A stretch of DNA of 64,000 bases, from assembly GCF_002999335.1 (NCBI RefSeq), contig NW_020312557.1, positions 160,000-223,999 of the forward strand, written 5' to 3'. Made by a program: the position numbers and the translations under genes. Shown piece by piece: positions 12,650 to 24,300 of the stretch. How positions within the stretch are numbered: the stretch's first letter is position 1; each line of letters begins with the position of its first letter. Under the pieces are notes generated by a model, which saw only the letters and a program-made list of their open reading frames with translations, did no database searches and was not told the origin of the DNA. The DNA comes from Cyclospora cayetanensis (lineage: Eukaryota; Apicomplexa; Conoidasida; Eucoccidiorida; Eimeriidae).

Positions 12650-14934
12650 TGCTGGAACGCTGCAGAAGCAGTAAAGCCAGCAGCGCATGACGCCATGAAT
12701 ATGCTACACATTTCGGCACTTGTCATCGGGAAAGTCAGCATAGGACAGCGGCGTATTTCTGCCTCGCAGTCTCATATCTTGAGTATGCGTGCATAGGTTC
12801 AACCGGTATTGCAGAGGTACAGATGCAATTCTACTTTTGAGGTGTAAATATAGATCTTAGATGGCGAGGACAGACACGTGTAGAAGCAGTCATGTGCTTC
12901 TTTTCAGAATCGTGCTCCGTATGCCTATGTACGTGTATCTTTCTGTGAGTATATGCTTATGCATATATATTAATCAGTTTGTCTATAACACATGAATTCT
13001 ACAAACCCAGATACTCTCACGCACATGTATGCATGCGCACATATGGAACGATGTGTATTGTTACAGCAAAGAGCACTCGAACGTAGACGTGCATGAAATG
13101 CATACACATGAACTGTATATAACCAATGGTGTATATACGGATTCATGCCTCGAAAGGTCGTAGGACGGTTGGAATGCAGATGTGTAACGCTCAAACGCGG
13201 ACTTCAAGTGTTTGAAATGGTATCACCTCTTTGTGGTGGATTGTGGAACATGGGCTTTCACACAACACTATGTGACCCGTTTAAAACAAAAACAGTCATT
13301 TTCTTATAAATAAAATATCTCGATAACAGTATGAATATGAATCAATGAAGCCAGGGAATGCACCGACCTTCTGTAGGAGACTGAGACAGCCTTGGATAGG
13401 GGCCTGCTTGAGTATAATGATTGAACTCCCTACTCGTCGCTTTAGGCACAAGAAGTGCTAATTTCCAAGCGCTAGTGCGGGGAGGCGCCAAAGTGTACCT
13501 TAAGGTATATGCATGCGCCTTACCGAAGAAGCCCTCACGATTCTAGAGCCAACTAGTTGTCCAAATGCTGCTATCAGTACAAGCCAGCGTGTTTGCGATC
13601 TTGCTCTTCACCAGAGAGCTCTGCCGTGCATGTCAGATCGCTCGATAATCCGCCTCCAAACTCCAGATTCACCCACATGCGTAGCAAAATTTGAGCACAA
13701 GTGAGGCAAAGAGGTATATGGGAAGTCGGCAACAAGCACGAATGTCCTACTTTCTGTTGCCACAACCGACGGTTTAGGACTCAGATAGAGGCACATGGAG
13801 GTGAGAGGCAGGAGAAAAAGATAAGGGATGCGCCTTAAGGACAATGATAATACGGAAGGATGAAGTCACTACATTGTAAGCAATAGAGAGATGCGCAGAG
13901 GAAAAGAGATTGGCACGGAGAGAACAGCTAATGCGCTCCAAAAAGGCTCCCACGAAGGGGGCTTTAACCCCAGATTTTAGTGCCTCTAATAAACAAGCAT
14001 ACCCTTGGCAAATGCCCAGAGGCCACCTAAATCCTAAAACACAAGACCTTTAAACGAAGGAACCGGAGAATGGTCTCTAATTGAGGCATCGAATACAAAG
14101 GCGTCAATCAGAGTTTGAGCTGAGCCACCAAAGCCAAATGTCTAGGATCTATGGCTTAGGGTGATCCAGAAGGTGATTGACTGCGGCCCTCGTGTCTTCA
14201 TGGATCACCCCTCCGGAGGGGCAAAAACCAAGGGCCAAGCTATCAAGGCGGCTCGCGGGGGAGTCTGCACCAAACTTCTGAGAAAATGACACGTTGGGAG
14301 GAGGAAAACGGAAGCTCTGGACAAGCTATGTGCATGGGGTATCACGGAGAGGACGAAGTGAGCAGAGAGGTCGACTGCTGCACGAAGTAGCTGGAGCAGC
14401 GTGGAAGGCAGAGACCATGGAGGCGTAACTAAAAATGATAGCAGGGCAGAGGATTCACTGCAGGGAGAGGCTAGAGAATACGAAGGCCTAGTTAGTGAGC
14501 GCCAAAGAGCAGGTAGACGTAGAAAAGGCAGCTAGAAACGTAGGCTATTTTCCAGTTGTGAGGCTGGGTGGCACGCTGAGCAAGGGGAAAACTCACTCGA
14601 AGGAGGGTAGCAGCAACCCTTAAAAAGCTATGCACACCAGGCCGATCGAAACGCGAGAGTTCTTGCGTCGCCCACCAGATAACCGTCGTCTGCAACCAAA
14701 CATAAGGCAGAAACCCCAATACACAAAGGCGACTTGCTAGGCAAGAAGGAAACGGGCGTACGGCATTCGTGATGCACGCGATTCTTCCTGAGAAAGCCGG
14801 CTGTAACATGCCCCTGAGATAGCGAGAGAAAGAACAGTAGGCGGCCATCCACGCCGGGACATCCTCGTACAGGTGCGAAATTTGAAAGACGACAGTCAGT
14901 CAGCCGCAGACTCTGGCCACCAAGATGCACTAAC
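12650..14934. other. Convergent intergenic region
   Basis: The region lies between the stop of the perforin-like gene and the last recognised exon of the minus-strand VPS13-like gene. It should hold both 3' ends. The terminal exon or exons of the VPS13-like gene probably lie in about 14.0-14.9 kb, but I could not place a stop with confidence. Short ORFs at 13.5-13.9 kb on both strands show no motif. Confidence 0.5.
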
Positions 14935-17900
14935 AAGGCACGAGCGACTTAGGGAGCTTATTGACATTGGGGTAAGTAAGAACCAGACCACCAAGACGGC
15001 AGGCGAAAGCAATGAACCACTGCAGTATGATCCTTGCCTGGAGCTGATGTAGCAGCTGCGGATCCCCGACTCTCTGCTCGAAGACCTCGTTCCAATACGC
15101 CGTCTGAGTGCATGCGTAGACACCGCAAATCTCAAGGCCTAGAGCCAATCCGCTGAAATATGTATAGGCCACGTAGCGAATCTAAGGGACATCTTACCAT
15201 AAGGTGCAGGAGACCCTCGAGGTCTATGAGCTCCGCCTCGCTGTCGATGGCGCCCCCAGGCCATACATGCTGCGAAGGGAGTTTGCTTTTCTGCAGCCAA
15301 TCGGGTCCGAAGAGTTTGCGCATGCATTTGTCAACTTCTGGTTGCAGTGCTGAAGCACAAATCCTAAATCCCTCCACTAGGCCCTCAAGCAGAGCTGCTG
15401 AACCGCCAGATGGGTCTGTAATGAGAGGCGGATGCATAACTGTGGTTGAGGATGACGAAGCCACTAGCCAATCCGTCTGGCAGCAATAGTACACACACAC
15501 AAACATCGCGAACTTTAATCCCTGAGCTCTGAGGCCTGCACTAAGGTCCTAAGGAGGAAAACACTACATGCGGAGCAGGCAATTTACTCACGTAACGGGT
15601 AATGACGAACGATAGGAAGAAACAAACCGTTGCTCGAGGGGGCGGCTGACCTTAAGTTCTGGGGGAGCTCTTCGGAGGTTAAGAACCTGGGCCTTCATCA
15701 CAGCCTCCCCCGCCTCTCGCGCTTCTAGACCAGCAACCTGCCATCCTTTCAGGGCGATTTTTTCATCGGGGCCCCACACTTTGAAGTACCTTTCGCAGCC
15801 GATACGCCAGCCCAGCAGCAGCCATGAATTGGGGAGGCAGAGCGATCGATAGCTTTTGAACCCCTGCAAGGCGCCTACCAGCAAACAACACCGAGACAAC
15901 ATAGGAACGAGACAGCGCTAAACTTCTCTTCTATAAGCAATGCGCCCCTCATAATTGCCTCTGCACAAAGGAGAAGGAGTGGCAAAGCCGGGACAGACAC
16001 ATGCACAGAGAGCACTTAACTGCGATCAAGCACTTATAAAAGGCTGGCATAGAGAGTAAAAAGCAGAGAAAGGAAGGCACCCATTCAGAGATGACCGGCA
16101 TAAAAAGCGCCGAAGACTTGTATGCTTCCTGCCACTTGTAGCAAAACGCTAGACGTACAAAAAAAGGCTCGCGGGGAGGTAATAACTACTTGTTTTCTCT
16201 TGAACAGTTGTGGCTGCGGCTCGATATCGTTCTTGGAGGCCCCACGGTCTCCATTCACGCAAGCCTCCCCTCCTTTGCCGACCGTCGAGGTCCTACGCCT
16301 GTTCAAGCGTGCACTACCTCGCATGATCTGCTGGTGGCTGAGAGGTCTTTGTCCCTTTTGCTCCAACTGCTCGAGGTAAGGCAGGAGGACAGGCAGCACA
16401 TCGGCTCCAAAACGCGCAGCTTCTGCTGCTTCGGAGATGGAGAGGCATCCCTCAACAGACCCCCGATGTGGAGTAAGAGAGGGTCCCCAGGATTGGGGAG
16501 GAAGCGCACGAGCCTCTTCTAGCTGCAGACACAGGGAGTTAGGCAGAGTAGACCGTTGGGAGGCAGGGTTAGATACCTGTGACGGATCAATAAGAGATGC
16601 AATTATACTTTGGGGGAGAAAAAAACGAGACGTTGCGTTTAAGCCAGGCATGTAGCGCTAGAAAGAAGACTACAAGGAACACACAACTGCAAACGCAAGG
16701 GCATCAAGAGGCATACATATCTACCCATATTCACGAGCACACAAGCAAACCACGTAGTAGGGATGGCGTAGAGCAGAAGCAGATATAAATATGTACATGT
16801 ATCTATATGCATGAAGCTAGGGATTGGCACCTGCATACAAATCTCCCTGGGCAAAGAGTGAACCCCTTAATCAGCTAGCTAGTTATTTCTGATGCGCCTG
16901 CCTGGATAAGTGGAGGGTTTGTCGGGTCTATCACGTGGAAGACCAAGGTGCCTTCATTAAGGTTTTCTGAGTGGCGGAAGACGCGGAGAGATCGTGATGA
17001 ATGTACACCCAAGCTCCGGCAACCACCCATGCCGGGTTGATCCCAGACAAACAGCAGGTGCCTGAAGAATGCATAAAGCGCATTCACTTCGCATGCATGC
17101 TTACCGGGCAAGTCATGGTGCCTCTTCAGGGTGGGAGTGTCGTGTGCGGGTAGCTGACACAATATCGACTCCTAGTGGCTCTGTTGAATTAGTAGGGCTA
17201 CAAAAGACGCGAGAAAGCGGCAGAGCCAGCGGCACAGTGACTAGAAAGAAGAGGACGCGCACGAGAAAGCACATAAGCAAGCAGGCTGATGTGAGAAAGA
17301 TACCCCTGCTGATTGGCCACAAGATATGTACAGGACCCCCCGGTGCCCAGCAAGAATCCGTCGCTTTGACAGCCGAACTCCGAGCAACAGAGCGGAGGGA
17401 TCTCTTCGGAAGGAAACTGAGACGGCAGCAGGCAGAGGAAAAACGCACAAAAAGAAAACAGAAGTCGGTGTGTATGAGGAAAAGCTCAGGTAGAGGGGCT
17501 GCCCTAGGAGTGTGCCATGGAAGAAAGCCTACAGTGCAGTGTCCGACAAAGGAGGGAGACACGGCAAGACCTCTTAAATCATCCATCAGCACACTGTCAC
17601 CAAATGAGGGCCCGTGAAACAGGAGGATAAAGATCTAGAGAGAAAGAGAGTGGTTGGCAATGCCTTACGCAGACCCTGAATCCGAAAGTGGGAGCAGGAA
17701 CAATTGATCAGAGAGCACTATCAAGCCATCGAGAGGCGGGAAAACAGACGCCTTGACATACGGAGAGACAAACAAGAAGGGGTACTTGATGGCGCGCAAG
17801 AATCGTTCATCAAGAGGGCCACAAGAGCGCATGCGAGACAAAAGAAGCACCAACCCCATCTAAGGGAATGCAGGCTTTCAGTAGAGACGTGCGGTCGGCC

Positions 17901-19625
17901 AAAAGTGTTCGGTACCTCAATCCATAGACCCTCTTCAAGCGTAACTCGGTCGCCGCCTCTTCTGTCCAGCACGAGTGGGAAGGACGTGAGATTGACGATG
18001 CGAATCAGAAGGGATCGATGGGCCTTCCTGAGGCGGCGCTTCCAATCGATGTTGCGCACGTTCCATAGGAAGTGAGAAGGAAGAGAAGGGGGAAGAACCG
18101 CAGGGTCTGGCAAGATGGGTGCGGAAGAACTCCGGAGCGATTCGAGAGCGAGATGTAACTCTTCTCGGCATTCTGATGGGGATATGCAGCAGCATGCGGA
18201 GGAGCAACGGTCAAAGAAGGCGGTGCAGCCCTATTGGCATGCATGCACTTAGCGTGTGGGATCGACGGTTCAGGAATACAGCAGGGAGAAGTGGAGAGAG
18301 AGAGATCGCATACAATGGCAAAGAGAGAGGTACGCGGCCCAGCACGCGACTCTTGGGAAGAGGGGCACGGAAAAGAGACATTTGAAGTGAAGGAGAAAAG
18401 GCAGAGACGGTGGGAGAAAGAAGTAGCAGGCAAACACGTCCGCCGAAGAATACTCGGCAAACAAAGAAGATCCAGACAGCAGGTGTATACGGGCACGCCG
18501 GAAGAGAGAGGTGAAAAGCATTGGAACCAGACTTTACATATACACGGTGAGGGGATGCCAGCGACGGCTATAAATGGGAGTCTGACAAATCTGCATCGAA
18601 ATATATATATATATATATATATATCCACGAAATATGGGATATTGGAGTGCCAGGAGCCGTATCAGAAACTCACGCTTTATAAAGGCACTTCCTTCAGGAG
18701 TCTCCCTGACGTTCACCACGAACTGCGGAGAGACAGCAGCGCACCAGACGTTCGTCCGCACATACTTACAGAAGAGTGGAAGCACCGTCTCTCTGACAAG
18801 GGTCCAGCGAAACGGCTGCTTAAAAGGCCTTTAGACTTAAGCGAAGAGACCAGAAGTGCGCAACGGAGAGAGGGTCGAGGCACAGAAGAGCAGATCAGCC
18901 GACGGGAGAGGCAATGAGCAGCAAATATCGCAGGGAAAAGCCCCAAGCCACAGACGTTACAGTGCAAGGGATGCCGGAAAGAGGACCTTGCTAAAGACGG
19001 TCAGGTCCGCAGAGTAGGTTAATTCAAAAAGCGATTTGGCTTCTGGAAGGCCTTGAGCTCGCGAGTCAACATTACAGCCCATTGCGCTGACATGTCTAAA
19101 CAATGGCAACAGAAGGCATACAGCAAACCCTGAAGCCTGAAACACAGAAGAAACCTTCCAAACGCCAGGCCATAGCTACAAATCGTAAACTGTGCACTTC
19201 ACACCACGTACGCCAAGCCGCAAGACTGACTTGTTTTCCCCCAGGACCGGGATCTCAAACTCGGAGCAAATGATATACTCAATGCCAGACAAAATCACCG
19301 CATATTGGATCTGAAGACACACGCAGCACGCGCTAAAGCGCTTCAGCAGACGGGGTCTAAACACAAGAAGCCAGTGAAATCGATGCGCATGCGTGGTCAA
19401 CGACCTGCTGCTGATCGAGGAGGTAACTCTGCAGATCACCAACGAGGGCAAGGGCGGCAGCCACCAGATCATCATAGCTGACCTTCCCGCTAAATGTACC
19501 GAGCGACCGCGTTGCCTCTGAGAGGCAAACCATCTCCTGTCGAGGCTCTGAAACATGGGAACGCCAAGCATCATGCACAGCGAGGAACTCATCCCGTGCA
19601 AGAAAGGGTGGGCAAGGCCAAACAT
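14935..19625 (-). CDS. VPS13-like lipid-transfer protein, C-terminal part (partial model)
   Basis: Read on the minus strand, exons with good splice signals are 19625-19405, 19310-19212, 18792-18674, 18027-17916, 17061-about 16935, one within 16.61-16.20 kb, 15863-15592, 15439-15198 and 15152-14935. Exon 18027-17916 carries IRIVNLTSFPLVL then LEEGLWIE. Exon 17061 carries LLFVWDQPG, like the 'WDEP' strands of the VPS13 adaptor-binding/SHR-BD region. Exon 15152-14935 carries DPQLLHQLQARIILQWF followed by a LGGLVLTYPNV segment, like the VPS13/ATG2 C-terminal helix before 'LGNP'. VPS13 proteins are bridge-like lipid carriers at membrane contacts. No chorein N-terminus is visible, so the gene is either short or continues upstream of 19.6 kb. 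Family assignment rests on motif resemblance only; the 5' and 3' ends are open. Confidence 0.45.
18601..18624. repeat. (AT)n microsatellite
   Basis: A run of about 12 AT dinucleotides lies in the intron just downstream, on the minus strand, of the VPS13-like exon 18792-18674. It is a simple repeat with no visible coding role. Confidence 0.9.
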
Positions 19626-21303
19626 CTGGGAGAAGGGAGGTGTGCACACAGGACGCATGATACTATAGCAGGGAAATGCTGAAGGGGAAAACTGAAAGGC
19701 AGTGAATACAGACGTATGGCCTCTAAAGGTTGCCGCCTCCAGTTCCCATGATGGAGAATGTGCAGATGGCGGTAGAAAGTCACGCTGCAATAAAGCATTA
19801 CACATCCGTACACACAGAAAAAGCACGCCCCAGATTATAGGGGTTCTGCATATCTGAATGCATGTCTTCGGTTGTCTTGTTTCTGAAGTTTGCACTGAGC
19901 CACTTGGATGCCTCATTGCGGCATTTGAGCAAGAGGCCTTTTTTCACGGGATTTCGCGAGCCTCGCCTCAGCTTTATAACACGCAATCCACCGGAAGAAC
20001 AACTTAATCCAAATCTTAGCCTACGCTGTTCTGCACACGTACATACCTCGTGAGGTTTACAAAGTGGAACTCGCTGCCGCGTGTAGAGGATGACATTCTA
20101 GGGGTGCGGCGGGTGAGCGCCGTGTCATAAATGAAAACTCAAGGGATGGGGGATAAATGCTGTATGATGGCCTAAGCGAGCTCTGACGCCATTGGGATCT
20201 GTTCTGTAGGCACGTTCGGCTCAAAAGAGGAAATCGGCTAGTGCCGAGCTCTGGCTGTCCACCGTTCAGCGGGCTGGCAAGACACTGTAGACACTTGTCC
20301 TTGTTGCTGTTTCTCGAGTCCTCCCCCAAGCCCTCAGACGCATTAATTGACTTGTGGCTTGGTGCCCTCTGGGGCTTAAGGGCCCCACGGGGCCCCAAGG
20401 GCCCCCAAGGAAAGCAGTGCTTGCGTGTGTAGGTGGGTGGAACCCAAGGGTAGCACAGCGACAGGGAGTAGACCGGACGAAGGTGCCTCGCGCCTAGATG
20501 CACATACCCTATATCTGGTCCACGCGAGATAATAACACGAGAAAACAAGAAAAGGTGAGCCTGTAATCTTCACAAGCTAACTAGCGGCACCAAGCTATGG
20601 CCAGCTTGCAGAGCTCCAGTTGCGATCCATACACCTCAGAGTCCCAGCACAGCTCCCGTAAGGCACATCCAGCCCAAAAATAATAAAATATGAAACCGCA
20701 CGCAGCCCGTAAAATGCTCATGGGATCGCTTTCTCTGCATGCAGGGAGAGGGGGGCCCAGAGGGGCCCCATCAATCTGTTGCGTAATTCTTCTTTCCACC
20801 GAATGGGCCTGAAATTGACATCCAATACAAAGATTTTGGCGAAATTCGTAACTTATGGCTGTCCGCAATTAAGCCCAAATATGTTACACCGTTTGGCTCC
20901 TGCTGGCTCAAAGTGAATATGCCTTCTCCGAGCCTCTGCTAGACTCCCGAAGGGCCCCTGCTAGACTTCCTTCTGTGTGTGTTGCCCAACCTTAATTCGT
21001 ATTACAGCGCAAAGGGGGACGCTTGTCCGTCTAAGACTGCGTGTTCGTCTATCCCAAGCCTGAAGATCGTATTCGAAGCCATATCTTCTTCTCGTTCTCC
21101 GACATCTACGAGCCCTTCAGTGAAGGAACCAACAGCGTCCGTTTCATGGAGAGGCGCTTCCAAAAGCCATGCTAGGATGGTTCGTGTTTTGAGGCCCCGC
21201 CCTATTGCGTGTTCTGTAGACGCAGGAGACCGGATTGTGAGGCTCGCATGAACGAAATATGACACAACTCAAGCATGCATGCAAGGGTTAGTTTGTATGC
21301 GTC
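19626..21303. promoter_or_regulatory. Head-to-head intergenic region (VPS13-like / GcvT)
   Basis: The region separates the first recognised minus-strand VPS13-like exon from the GcvT start. It may hold additional 5' exons of the VPS13-like gene and both promoters. It contains a dense GGGCCC cluster at 20,376-20,412. A minus-strand ORF at 21,265-21,002 (with TEHAIGRGLKTR and NTIFRLGIDEHAVL) looks protein-like but could not be tied to a gene. No promoter element is recognised, so bidirectional promoter use is inference. Confidence 0.35.
20376..20412. repeat. GGGCCC-rich palindromic cluster
   Basis: Several overlapping GGGCCC/GGGGCCCC palindromes occur within about 40 bases. Similar runs recur at about 20,750-20,770, 22,290, 24,530, 28,890-28,930 and 44,475-44,500. 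Confidence 0.75.
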
Positions 21304-24300
21304 ATGCCTCCCTGGAATGCTCTGTGTCAGGGCCTTGTGCTCTCTGGACGCCGACTTGGCGGTCCTGCCTCTCGTAGGCTGCAGCAGCGGCGTCAGCGGC
21401 TGCTACAACAACAGGCTGAGCAGAGAACCCCTTCCCCGAAAGCGACACCTGCAGCAAGTGCTGTGCCCTTCATGGCAGGAGGCAGGATGGGGAGCGATCC
21501 GCTACACTTGAATGATGAGACTCAGCAGCAGCAGCAGGGTGGCCCTCCCAAGCGGGTAGGCACTGGCCACTTCAGGGATCCCATGAGGGCCCCCGTGCCG
21601 GTAGAGGGCGGGAATCCAGCACACACTGAGTTCTTGAATATGAATAAACAGGATCTGCAAGCTCGGGTTGTAGAACAGCTTATTGCCTTAAGGAGGCAGA
21701 AGCAGCAGCAGCAACAACAACAACCGCAGCAGCAGCAGCGGCAGCACGGTGAGGCTGCTCCCCAAAACGCCACTGTGCATGCACCCCCCGAAACAGCACA
21801 GAGGGAACCAAGGGATTCAGATCTCCCATTGGCCGTTGCTGATGTGTATGTACACCACGAGCAAAATATCCGCAGCGTCGCCCCAAGGCCACATGCCTTT
21901 GTGGAAGCCTGCGTGAGGGACCTCATGGCGGGAGCTTCTGCAGCTGCAAATCCTCTGTACACCCCAAGCATCCCGCTGGGGGAGGAATGGGGAGAAGAGC
22001 GTCCTTTTGAGTACCATGACTCAGAGAAAGAAAAACGCGCCACGAGGCCCTCAGAAGCACAGCTTCGGCGAGCTGCTTCCCTTGTGGGGGCCCCCGGTGT
22101 TGAGTTGGTGCATGCAGAAACAGAGGCAGCTTTATTGCACCTCAAAGAGGCCTCCCAGGGGATATGTGATCCTTCTTTCAAAGGGGCACCTGATGAGCCA
22201 AACGGCTCCTCTACGGCGTTTAAGACGGTCTCAACAGAAGCTGCTGCTCGTTCGGATGGGCAGAATGCCGAAGAACGCATCGATCGATGGGGGGCCCCCC
22301 GAGAAAGTCCGTATGATAGACGTCAGGGAGCACCCAGCGTGGTGCTTGCGGGATCCTCCCGTCAGCTGCGCTCGTTTTTTCGGTCCGACGACTCCCCCGT
22401 CACTTGTAGAGAAAACCCCTGTGGGGTCCATTTACCAGCTGTAGAGGAGTGCCCGCATGGGAGCCCCCTCCAAACAGAGATCCCCGAAGAAGATACTCCC
22501 CGTGCATCGATGGGCCGTGCGAGGCGGCGGACCAGCAATACTGAGACCACGCTGCTAGAAGTGGCTGGATCCCCTCTTCTGGGTGAAACGATACGAGCGA
22601 GTGAAGAGTCTTCACGGGCCTGGGAAGCCGTGTTGGGGGCTTCCTCTGCCGCTGCTCCTGTACAGACCCCTTCTGCACTCGCGGGAGACTCTCCTGGGGA
22701 TGTGCATTATCTTCCTTCCGACCCGTTTTCCGACAGTAAGGAGACGAAAAGCCACCCGGAGCTTTCGTCCCTTTGGACCGCCCGAGGGGCCAGGCTTGGC
22801 GTCGTGAGAGACTGTCGTGTTCCTATTGATTTCAGACCCAACGTGTGCGTCAGAGACTACCGCGGATGGAGCACTACACGTTTGGGGTCTTCGATTTCGG
22901 GAAAGGGGCACGATAGATTGTCGGTCCCTCGGGGTGGTGATGGGGGGTAGAGGTAGAGCACGTTTTGCCTTTGGAGGTGGGTGCTTCGCGATGTGCAGCT
23001 TGAACCTCTCAACTCTGGGGGCTTACTGGGCGGCTCGAAGGTCCAGCTGTTTGTTCGATGTCTCTTACCGCCGGCTTCTGGAGGTGCGCGGCAGAGACAG
23101 AGTCGCGTTCGCTGACCTTTTGGCATCTTGTGATATGCAGAGGATGATGCGGGTACGTCAACACAAGAGTCTTCAAGGCCCTCCTGTCCTTCCCCTCCCG
23201 CGGAAGCTTTTGCTATTGTGTTCACATGCTGCTGCTTGTGCAGCGGCCTGAGTCGCTGCGGCGGGAGATCCTTCTCTGCCGGCACTACTGATAGGAAGCA
23301 TGCCGAGGTTGACCAATAATTGGAGCTGTTGTTGCTCGGGCTGCAGCGGCAGGAGAAGAACGGAAGACACTGGCTGATACGCCCAGCAGTTCCCCGACTC
23401 TCCTCTAATAGCATCTTACCGCTCGTGGTTTTCTTCTTGTCTCTGTCTCCGTGCGGTCTCGTATTAGGTAGGCGAGGCATATTCAGCGCTGTTGCTGGAC
23501 AGCAAGGGCCTTCTGATGGATGACTGCTGCGTCCTCAAGGCACCCGACTTCATCGAGATCCGTTCCTCAGGCCATGCTTTCTCCCAGATATTTGAATACG
23601 TTGCGGAGCTCGCAAACTTCTGCACGTAGGCCGCAAGTTGTAAACATAAAATCAAAAGCCGCAGTCGCTGACTGTTTCGTTCTTTTCTTCATCACGAGAC
23701 GCATTGGGAAGGTTTGCACTTTTGTTTTCCTATACCTTTCTAAAATATCTACCTAAATCACGCGCTGTGGGGTTTAACGTTGAAAGTTTAAAGTTAGACG
23801 TTCTTATTTGCTGCGATTCCATGCTTTTCTGTGGTCCGTGGCTTGTAATTTAGGAAGAGTGGGATGCAGGTAGCTCTGCAGCCTTCGTCGAAGAGCTGCG
23901 TGCTGGCCCTGCAGGGGCCCCTGGCAATGAAGCGTTTTGTGCAGCAGGTGGAGGGCGCACTTATTCGCGAGTAGGGTCCTCCTTAAATTCTATACCCTCA
24001 CAGTGCAACCCACGTTTGCTGACCGTTGTTCAAGGGGTGGCTGCACTGCATGCGGCTGCCCCAAAATTGGCGAGAACGCTGCTGTTTGGAGTTGGAAACT
24101 CTGGATCGGGGGCTTGTGGCTGGGGTGTCAGGGGAGAGAAGACAGAAGCACCATCTCGAGGAGCTCTTCGCGTCGCTCTGTATGATTTCTGGGGGAACCC
24201 GTTGTCTCCCGCTGGTCTCTCTCAATTGCCCTTCATGTCCGCCTGGCGCCTTGAAATAAGGCTCCCCCGAGATCCAAATATTGGTTCTCGCTCTCAGTAC

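Noticed and set aside
17069..17617. A 182-codon plus-strand ORF rich in Arg and Lys
   Set aside because: It lies opposite VPS13-like introns and exons, has no motif, and its basic composition follows from the base skew of the region.
18234..18917. A 227-codon plus-strand ORF
   Set aside because: It reads through the AT microsatellite as repeated Tyr-Ile and overlaps a well-spliced minus-strand exon.
21522..22280. A 252-codon minus-strand ORF opposite the GcvT extension
   Set aside because: It would encode a long polyCys run from the CAG tract and is an antisense shadow of the polyQ reading.
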